Assembly: GCF_900095855.1 (NCBI RefSeq)
Contig: NZ_FMIY01000002.1
Location: forward strand, 1,293,322-1,357,321
Reading direction: 5' to 3'
DNA length: 64,000 nt
DNA from: Megasphaera coli
Lineage (GTDB): Bacteria; Bacillota; Negativicutes; Veillonellales; Megasphaeraceae
The position numbers and the translations under genes were made by a program. Position 1 is the first letter of the stretch; each line of letters starts with the position of its first letter. The notes under the pieces were generated by a model. It saw nothing but the letters and a program-made list of their open reading frames with translations, was not told the origin of the DNA and searched no databases. Below, in pieces: positions 58,350 through 64,000 of this stretch.

Positions 58350-59726
58350 CTACTTTCCCAAACAAAAGCGGCTGAAAATTTCGCCGACTATATCGCTCTG
58401 CGCCGTGTCACCTGTAATGGCGCCCAGTAATTCCCATGCTTCCCGTATATCGACAATGGCAAAGTCCGCAGGCATACCGGCTCGAACCGACTCCGATGCC
58501 CGCTCGAGAGCCGCCAAGCTTTGCCGAACGAGTTCTGTGTGTCGCGCATTGGCAAGGAGCACTTCATTACCGGTAAAACTATTTTGAGCAGCCGCTTCCG
58601 TAAGAAAATGCTCCAATTCATCCATTCCTTCTCCCGTTGCGGCGGATATGGCAATAATCGGCAACGAATATTCCATCAACTGTTCTGTCGTAACAGCAGC
58701 GGGCAAATCCGTTTTGTTAAGCACGATTGCCGCCCGTTTTCCGGCAAGAGAGGAAAGAATATCCTTTATTTCCTGCATAAGTGTCTGCGACCGATCGACG
58801 ACAACTAAAACCATATCCGCCGTTTCTAAATAAGCCCTCGCCTTCGACACACCTATTTTTTCAACTGTATCCGCCGTTTCTCGAATACCGGCCGTATCGA
58901 CGAGGCGAAAAGGAATTCCCTTTATAGATACCCATTCTTCCAAAGCGTCTCGCGTCGTACCGGGAATATTCGTGACAATGGCCCGTTCTTCGGCGAGAAG
59001 TCGATTTAAAAGACTTGATTTCCCCGCATTCGGAGCGCCTGCTATGGCGACCATGACTCCGTCCCGTATGATGCGCCCTTTAGTCGACTCGGCAAGCATA
59101 CCTCGAAATTGCCCTTTCATGTCTTCCAAGGCGGCACTCAGGTCGGTAACGACAATATCCTCCAAATCTTCTTCCGGATAATCCACAGTCACTTCAAGCC
59201 GCGTAATAAAGTCGGTCAAATCCCTTCTCATAGCGCCGACGATTCGGGAGAGGCGACCTTCCAGTTGATTTACGGCTGCACTTAATCCCTGAGCGCTCTT
59301 GGCCTGAATAACGTCCATTACCGCTTCGGCCTGGGCCAAATCAATGCGGCCGTTTAAAAAAGCGCGCATTGTAAATTCCCCCGGCTCGGCCAATCTGGCA
59401 CCGCTTTGCAGAACAAGAGCCAATATTGCCGCAAGAGACTGTCTGCCGCCGTGACATTGTATTTCCAGGACGTCTTCGGCCGTATATGAATGAGGCCCCT
59501 TCATGATTAAGACCAGTACTTCATCTATGACAGCACCTTCCGTATCGACAATCGTGCCGAAATGAACGGTCCTGTCCGTATATTCGCTGACTCTTTTTTT
59601 TCCCTTGCCGTGAAAAATTTTCTCGCCCACACCATAGGCCCCTGAGCCGCTAATACGAATAACACCTATACCGCTCTCGCCGACAGGGGTGGCAATGGCA
59701 GCAATCGTATCGGTCGTATCATACAT
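58350..59726 (-). CDS. mnmE: tRNA modification GTPase MnmE (TrmE)
   Basis: 458 residues. N-terminal folate-binding domain ([21 protein letters not shown]), a G domain inserted in the helical domain with [24 protein letters not shown] and NKTD, and the C-terminal CLGK carrying the catalytic Cys. It partners MnmG in U34 modification. Confidence 0.95.
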   Translation of the reverse strand: MYDTTDTIAAIATPVGESGIGVIRISGSGAYGVGEKIFHGKGKKRVSEYTDRTVHFGTIVDTEGAVIDEVLVLIMKGPHSYTAEDVLEIQCHGGRQSLAAILALVLQSGARLAEPGEFTMRAFLNGRIDLAQAEAVMDVIQAKSAQGLSAAVNQLEGRLSRIVGAMRRDLTDFITRLEVTVDYPEEDLEDIVVTDLSAALEDMKGQFRGMLAESTKGRIIRDGVMVAIAGAPNAGKSSLLNRLLAEERAIVTNIPGTTRDALEEWVSIKGIPFRLVDTAGIRETADTVEKIGVSKARAYLETADMVLVVVDRSQTLMQEIKDILSSLAGKRAAIVLNKTDLPAAVTTEQLMEYSLPIIAISAATGEGMDELEHFLTEAAAQNSFTGNEVLLANARHTELVRQSLAALERASESVRAGMPADFAIVDIREAWELLGAITGDTAQSDIVGEIFSRFCLGK

Positions 59727-59750
59727 ACACTGTTCCTCTCCTTATATAGG

Positions 59751-59774
59751 AAAAAGCCCGGTGCACAGCACCGG
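59751..59774 (-). terminator. Terminator after jag
   Basis: CCGGTGC (59758-59764) pairs with GCACCGG (59768-59774); on the minus strand a T run follows. It separates the rpmH...jag operon from mnmE-mnmG-rsmG. Confidence 0.75.
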
Positions 59775-59781
59775 ACCTCAT

Positions 59782-60510
59782 TTATTTGTAATAAATCACA
59801 ACATGGCGATATGGATCCTGTCCTTCACTTTCCGTGCGAATGTGCTCCATATCTTGAAGAGCAAGATGAATAATTTTTCGTTCATACCCGTTCATCGGTT
59901 CAAGAATAACTTTATTATGACTGTGCTTTACGCGGCTTGCCAGGCGATGTGCCAACGCTTTCAGCGTTTCTTCCCGCCGCGCACGATAATTTTCCACGTC
60001 GAGCATAATAAAGAAGCGGCTTTCTTTTCCCTTATTCGCTTTCAAATTGACTAAATATTGAAGTGCATCCAAGGTCTGTCCGTGCTTACCGATGAGAACA
60101 CCCAAATCATTACCTCGTAAATGAAAAATGATTCGTTCTTCCTTAATCATCTTTTCAATCATTACGGGAATGCCCATCTTGTCAAGAACTTCCTGCAAAA
60201 AAGCCTTTCCGTCAGCCGCGACTTCTTCAGCAGACAAACGATTTTCCTCTTTATCCGCCTTCGTTTCAACCGAATCATCCGCTTTCTCCGCCTCTGTCAT
60301 CTCTTCTGTTGCTGCAGGAGTGACAACAGCTTCGACCGGTTCTTTAACAGTAAGTCTGATCTTCGCTTCTTTTTTACCGAACCCGAAAATACCGCTGCTC
60401 GGCTCAGTAATAACTTCCATTACTACTTCTTTTTCTTCTTTTTGCAGTTGTTCCAGTCCGGATTTAAGAGCTTCTTCAATAGTTTTCCCCGTAGCCTCAA
60501 TAGTGATCAT
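59782..60510 (-). CDS. jag: RNA-binding protein Jag/KhpB (KH-R3H)
   Basis: 242 residues. An N-terminal Jag domain (ITIEATGKTIEEALKSGL, SSGIFGFGKKEAKIRL), an acidic/basic linker rich in E and K, a KH domain (DLGVLIGKHGQTLDALQYLVNLKANK) and an R3H domain at the C-terminus (RREETLKALAHRLASRVKHS). Partner of the neighbouring YidC (SpoIIIJ); in Gram-positives it binds RNA and influences envelope growth. Its start overlaps the yidC stop. Confidence 0.92.
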   Translation of the reverse strand: MITIEATGKTIEEALKSGLEQLQKEEKEVVMEVITEPSSGIFGFGKKEAKIRLTVKEPVEAVVTPAATEEMTEAEKADDSVETKADKEENRLSAEEVAADGKAFLQEVLDKMGIPVMIEKMIKEERIIFHLRGNDLGVLIGKHGQTLDALQYLVNLKANKGKESRFFIMLDVENYRARREETLKALAHRLASRVKHSHNKVILEPMNGYERKIIHLALQDMEHIRTESEGQDPYRHVVIYYK

Positions 60511-61187
60511 TTGCTTTCTCCTTTTTTAAGGCGACCCATAATAAGCTGTTGAGCCATTTGGAAAATGTTTGAAACAATCCAATAAATTACCAAGCCGCTG
60601 GGAAAGGTTAAGCTGATCCAGCCGATAAACAGAGGCATGGCAACCTGCATTACTTTCTGTTGCGTCGCCTGCGGCCCCTCTCCGGAAGGCTGCGCACCGG
60701 TCATCTGCTTTTGGATAAAGAAGGTCGATACCGCCGATAAGACGGGCAGTATATACGTTCCGTCAGCTTCTCCGAGGCTGGGAAGCCAAAGAAAGCTTTG
60801 ATACGCCGGATCATAAGGATATGAGCGAAGAGCATAGAAAATGGCCACAAGAAAGGGCATTTGAATCAGGATAGGCAGACACCCGGATAAAGGATTGATG
60901 CCCGTTTCTCTGTAAAGCTTGCTCATTTCTTCCTGCAGTTTTTTTTGATTACCCTTATATTTTTTCTGTAATTCTTTAATCTTCGGCTGTAAAACCTGCA
61001 TACCTTCCATTGAGCGAATTTGTTTCGCCGTCAACGGGCTGAGTATGAGCTTTATAATAACCGTAAGCATAATAATAGCGAGTCCGTAGCTCGGATACCC
61101 CAGTGATTGCGTCAAAGCATAGCAATAATCAAGGCAGGTCGACATAAACCCGCCCAGTCCATCCATAATCCCGCTGAAAAAGCCCAA
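60507..61187 (-). CDS. yidC: Membrane protein insertase YidC/OxaA (short form)
   Basis: 226 residues from a TTG at 61187 (GAGGAG nine bases upstream; TTG 61196 and ATG 61166 are alternatives). Five transmembrane helices; the conserved hydrophilic groove Arg is probably in PLTAKQIRSMEGMQ. QKKYKGNQKKLQEEMSKLYRETGINPLSGCLPILIQMP is the signature loop. It lacks the large periplasmic domain of Gram-negative YidC and the lipobox of SpoIIIJ. Inserts proteins into the inner membrane, with or without Sec. Confidence 0.9.
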   Translation of the reverse strand: MGFFSGIMDGLGGFMSTCLDYCYALTQSLGYPSYGLAIIMLTVIIKLILSPLTAKQIRSMEGMQVLQPKIKELQKKYKGNQKKLQEEMSKLYRETGINPLSGCLPILIQMPFLVAIFYALRSYPYDPAYQSFLWLPSLGEADGTYILPVLSAVSTFFIQKQMTGAQPSGEGPQATQQKVMQVAMPLFIGWISLTFPSGLVIYWIVSNIFQMAQQLIMGRLKKGESK

Positions 61188-61252
61188 AAACCTCAACTCC
61201 TCAAGTCATAATCATTACATACGACGGCCTTTATTTCATCCGTCGTCTTACG

Positions 61253-61462
61253 TTACGGTACCGGGTCATAGCCGCCCTTATGAAAAGGGTGACACTTCAA
61301 AATACGTTTAACCGATAAAGTGATTCCTTTTATTACACCGTACTTTTGCAAGGCTTCTACAGCGTAAGCGGAACAGGTAGGATAAAAACGGCACCGCGGC
61401 AAGCTTAACGGAGATATACACATTTGATACAGTCGGATAAAAAAAATAAAAATATGCCTCAT
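61253..61462 (-). CDS. yidD: Membrane protein insertion efficiency factor YidD
   Basis: 69 residues. [29 protein letters not shown] and [18 protein letters not shown] are the family signature with its three conserved Cys. An amphipathic inner-membrane protein that helps YidC. Three bases after rnpA. Confidence 0.95.
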   Translation of the reverse strand: MRHIFIFFIRLYQMCISPLSLPRCRFYPTCSAYAVEALQKYGVIKGITLSVKRILKCHPFHKGGYDPVP

Positions 61463-61465
61463 AGC

Positions 61466-61819
61466 CTACTTCTTTCGCAACACTCCTGCTTGCTTGAAAA
61501 GTCGCATAATCGTACGTTCCGCATCGGCAAATCCGCCGTTTTTCAAACGGACTCTGCCGATCAGCACCAGATCATAGCCGTCACACAATTCCGTCCTATG
61601 CAGGCGATATACTTCTTTCATGAGACGACGACAATAATTTCGTTCCACGGCACAACCGATTTTTTTACCCGTTACGAATCCCATTCGCACGGGCCGTTCC
61701 GAAGAGCGACGCATAACATACAACACAACCGCCCTGTCGACAAAAGACTTGCCGTATCTGTATACGAGTTGATACTCGCGATTTTTACACAAACGATCTT
61801 CTTTTCTCAACTCATACAT
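61466..61819 (-). CDS. rnpA: Ribonuclease P protein component
   Basis: 117 residues. VTGKKIGCAVERNYCRRLMKEVYRLH includes the RNR-type RNA-binding motif. Partners the RNase P RNA in 5' tRNA maturation. The inverted repeat AACAGAAAA/TTTTCTGTT (61851-61881) lies between rpmH and this gene and may mark a processing site. Confidence 0.94.
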   Translation of the reverse strand: MYELRKEDRLCKNREYQLVYRYGKSFVDRAVVLYVMRRSSERPVRMGFVTGKKIGCAVERNYCRRLMKEVYRLHRTELCDGYDLVLIGRVRLKNGGFADAERTIMRLFKQAGVLRKK

Positions 61820-61896
61820 ACATCAAATTCCTAAACAGCAGCACCGGATAAACAGAAAAATCCCGTACGGACTTTTCTGTTCATCGTTTGCAGTTA

Positions 61897-62031
61897 TTAA
61901 GCGGAAAGCTTCTTTCTGCCTTTCATGCGGCGTTTTTTTAAAACCATACGACCGCCTTTTGTCTTCATTCTTTCACGGAATCCGTGTGTTCTCTTTCTCC
62001 ATAAATTATTAGGCTGAAAAGTCTGTTTCAA
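61897..62031 (-). CDS. rpmH: 50S ribosomal protein L34
   Basis: 44 residues: [21 protein letters not shown] to [11 protein letters not shown], the usual L34 sequence. It starts with TTG at 62031; AGGAGG is eight bases upstream. No ATG is available at the start of the conserved region. The start codon lies inside a near-perfect parS palindrome. Confidence 0.95.
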   Translation of the reverse strand: MKQTFQPNNLWRKRTHGFRERMKTKGGRMVLKKRRMKGRKKLSA

Positions 62032-62039
62032 GTGAAACA
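62024..62039. other. parS: Near-perfect parS site at the rpmH start
   Basis: TGTTTCAAGTGAAACA differs from the parS consensus at one central base. Position next to oriC is where parS sites cluster. Confidence 0.6.
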
Positions 62040-62084
62040 CCTCCTTTTGTGCAGAATATAATTAGCCCACACTATAACAGTGTA

Positions 62085-62113
62085 ATTATACTCAATGCGT
62101 TCACTGCTGTCAA
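62085..62113 (-). promoter_or_regulatory. rpmH operon promoter, perfect consensus
   Basis: Minus strand TTGACA (62108-62113) and TATAAT (62085-62090) with a 17-base spacer, the full consensus. A five-base inverted repeat ACACT/AGTGT (62069-62083) lies just downstream, at the expected start of the transcript. Confidence 0.85.
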
Positions 62114-62114
62114 A

Positions 62115-62358
62115 CAAAAAACCGTTATATTCCGTTGTTTTAACAACGTATTTATATATTTACTGCCTATTCCATTTACACCTGTTTTAGTGTAAACTGT
62201 GGATATGTAAAAAAGACTTATTAACAGGTTATCAACAATTGTTGATAACTTTGTTTTTTTCATGAATTTCGCCAAGTATCTTTTTGTCCCGATTTTTTTC
62301 ATCGAGTTATAAACATTACGCCTGTAAAGGTATTTTGTCTTAAAAAGAAAGGAATGTT
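62115..62358. other. oriC: Origin region upstream of dnaA (DnaA boxes)
   Basis: AT-rich. The palindrome TTATCAACA / TGTTGATAA (62229-62237 and 62240-62248) consists of two facing one-mismatch DnaA boxes, and TGTGGATAT (62198-62206) is another on the other strand. TTTACAC/GTGTAAA (62175-62196) is a further inverted repeat near the likely dnaA promoter. Together with boxes after dnaA this fits a bipartite origin of the Bacillus type. Confidence 0.7.
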
Positions 62359-63846
62359 ATGGAAACGGTAGATATAACGAATTTATGGATAGAAATGTTG
62401 GATCGTCTGAAACAAACCTTACCAATACAAATCTACAATACATGGATCGAAACATCTCTCATTCCCTATTCTTTTGAAGATGACGTATTTACCCTTGATA
62501 CAACAAATCATTTTATATGTTCTTTTATATCAAAAAAGTATACGAATCTGTTGGAAAATACGGCTTCTTCTGTCATTAACCGTCCCATCACGGTGCGTCT
62601 TATTCACAGTTCCGACAACCTTTCCGAAGAAAAATCTCCCAAGCCTGTCGTTTCCCATGACGATTCGGACAACACGTACTATCTGCCCGAACCGGATCAT
62701 ACACCTGTCGTTGACGCCGCTTCGTATAGATCCTCTCCTGACCCGGCGGATTCCTTAATACCGGCTGTTTCCGTTTCAATAACGCCTGCTTCCCGCTTTG
62801 CCAAAACGGGCGCTTACACCTTAAACAGCGCTTATACCTTTGATACCTTTGTCATCGGCAACAGCAATCGCCTCGCCCATGCGGCAGCTTTAGCCATTGC
62901 TGAAGCGCCGGCGAAAAAATATAATCCCTTCTTTATTTACGGCGGCAGCGGCCTCGGCAAAACTCACTTAATGCATGCCATCGGACACTATATATTAGAA
63001 CATTTTCCTCATATGCGCCTTCGCTGTATTACAAGTGAAGATTTTGCAAACGAATTGATTCAATCCATCCAGGATAAAAGTTCCGAAAGCTTCCGTCAGC
63101 GTTATAGAAACATAGATATTCTCCTCGTCGATGATATTCAATTTCTGGAAAGCAAAGAACATACGCAAGAAGAATTTTTTCACACTTTCAACAAACTTTT
63201 AAAAGACCATAAACAAATGGTTTTTACGAGCGATCGCCCGCCGCAGGACATAAAGAAAATAGAGGATCGCCTCCGTTCCCGCTTTAAGGGCGGCACCGTC
63301 GTCAGTATAGAGCCTCCCGACTTGGAAACGCGAACGGCTATTCTTCGCAATCGCGCAAAAATGGAAAATATTCGGATTCAAAAGGAAGCTATTGACTACA
63401 TTGCTTCCAATGTAAGCGAAAATATCCGCGAACTGGAAGGTGCTTTTATACGGGCACAAATGCAGGCTTCCGTAGAAAAATCACCTATTACGTTGGAACT
63501 GACACAGCGGGCGCTGAAAGAACTTGTTTCCGTAAAGAAAGAAAAAAAATATATTACCATCGACGAAATAACAAAAGTCGTCTGTACCTTCTATAAAGTA
63601 AAATACGAAGACCTGATGAGCAAGACAAAGACAAAAAATATTGCCTATCCGCGCCAAATAGCCATGTATTTATGCCGGGAACTGACGGACAATACATATC
63701 CTCATATCGGTACGGCTTTTAACGGCAGAGATCACACGACTGTCATGCACGCATGTACAAAAATATCAAATAATATAAAAAAAGATGAATCTTTTTTTCA
63801 GACAATAGAACAATTAAAGAATATGATCTTAAAGGTGGATAACTAA
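62359..63846 (+). CDS. dnaA: Chromosomal replication initiator DnaA
   Basis: 495 residues. Domain I (1-80, LWIEMLDRLKQTLPIQIYNTWI), a long polar linker (90-165), AAA+ domain with FIYGGSGLGKTHLMHAIG (Walker A) and ILLVDDIQFL (Walker B), and the C-terminal DNA-binding domain ending with YPRQIAMYLCRELTDNTYPHIGTAFNGRDHTTVMHA, which reads DnaA boxes. The usual SNRPP of sensor regions appears as SDRPP. It initiates replication at the surrounding DnaA boxes. AAAGGAA lies six bases before the ATG. Confidence 0.96.
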   Translation: METVDITNLWIEMLDRLKQTLPIQIYNTWIETSLIPYSFEDDVFTLDTTNHFICSFISKKYTNLLENTASSVINRPITVRLIHSSDNLSEEKSPKPVVSHDDSDNTYYLPEPDHTPVVDAASYRSSPDPADSLIPAVSVSITPASRFAKTGAYTLNSAYTFDTFVIGNSNRLAHAAALAIAEAPAKKYNPFFIYGGSGLGKTHLMHAIGHYILEHFPHMRLRCITSEDFANELIQSIQDKSSESFRQRYRNIDILLVDDIQFLESKEHTQEEFFHTFNKLLKDHKQMVFTSDRPPQDIKKIEDRLRSRFKGGTVVSIEPPDLETRTAILRNRAKMENIRIQKEAIDYIASNVSENIRELEGAFIRAQMQASVEKSPITLELTQRALKELVSVKKEKKYITIDEITKVVCTFYKVKYEDLMSKTKTKNIAYPRQIAMYLCRELTDNTYPHIGTAFNGRDHTTVMHACTKISNNIKKDESFFQTIEQLKNMILKVDN

Positions 63847-64000
63847 GAGAATAGGCTGTATACATACTGTTCTTACTTTTTTATCTTTTTCCATATTGTC
63901 AGTTTGTGGATATCCAAATTTCGAATACCCACAGTTTATACACATCTATAAATCAGGCCTCTTTAATGAAAATCTCACTTTTTCACAAATTCACAATGCC
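63847..64000. other. Region after dnaA with DnaA boxes
   Basis: TTATACACA (63936-63944) is a consensus DnaA box and TGTGGATAT (63905-63913) a near match on the other strand; ATACCCACA (63925-63933) is weaker. No gene is seen before the window ends; dnaN would be expected next. Confidence 0.65.

Noticed and set aside
61851-61881. Terminator between rpmH and rnpA
   Set aside because: The arms AACAGAAAA/TTTTCTGTT are AT-rich with a 13-base loop and no proper T run; rnpA is expected to be cotranscribed.

Overview
The window (64 kb) comes from the chromosome of a diderm, anaerobic Firmicute of the Negativicutes. The 16S rRNA gene reads, from memory, closest to Megasphaera/Anaeroglobus-type Veillonellaceae; this is an inference and no search was run. 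Outer-membrane genes (a TpsB/CdiB transporter, an OmpH/Skp chaperone) sit beside Firmicute-style genes (soj-spo0J, DUF4446, jag, GerW, a T-box leader), which is typical of that class. The right end is the replication origin neighbourhood: rpmH-rnpA-yidD-yidC-jag on the minus strand, an AT-rich region with DnaA boxes, and dnaA on the plus strand.

Layout. 1-4110: end of a cation-efflux gene, then a DUF4116 repeat protein, a MoxR-type AAA ATPase and a metallopeptidase/VWA protein. 4114-14611 (minus): a contact-dependent-inhibition-like two-partner secretion locus in the order tpsA, three paralogous membrane proteins, tpsB. The exoprotein gene carries a one-base frameshift and has no signal peptide, and scraps of tpsA/tpsB lie between the paralogs. 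14736-28111: a molybdenum/formate island. A minus-strand operon (MoeA-like, moaC, moaA, MOSC-Mog fusion, modABC) is followed by the formate channel focA, a MobA-MobB fusion, a selenocysteine formate dehydrogenase fdhF with hydN and moeA, and fdhD. 28254-33251: one rRNA operon (16S-23S-5S, minus) without spacer tRNAs. 33345-35748: a GlcD-type flavoprotein and a BASS-family transporter. 36070-38172: a T-box-controlled cysE-cysK pair, then an IS200-type element. 38972-49677: an SGNH hydrolase, GIY-YIG, cyclophilin, M23 peptidase, DUF4446, parB-parA, a MetH-activation-like protein, purA, an old-yellow-enzyme family flavoprotein, DUF2953, GerW and OmpH. 49738-52708: CsoR and a copper ATPase with a C-terminal CopZ-like domain. 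52837-60510 (minus): jag ends at its own terminator, followed by mnmE-mnmG-rsmG, a D,D-carboxypeptidase-like protein, ptsH and ptsI.

How it works together. Molybdate uptake, molybdopterin synthesis, nucleotide attachment, sulfuration and formate transport surround a Mo(W)/Se formate dehydrogenase whose Sec codon is an in-frame UGA followed by a SECIS-like hairpin. Cysteine synthesis is controlled by tRNA charging, and copper export by a CsoR operator lying between the -35 and -10 boxes. Chromosome segregation is represented by parAB, by a perfect parS inside the copper ATPase gene and by a one-mismatch parS at the rpmH start. The points most worth a second look are the decayed CDI-like locus with its triplicated candidate immunity genes, the copA-copZ fusion with an internal ribosome binding site and embedded parS, a PBP-family protein lacking its catalytic residues, an HPr without Ser46, an FdhD without its CGxCG motif, and a tiny Cys-Cys ORF between cysE and cysK.
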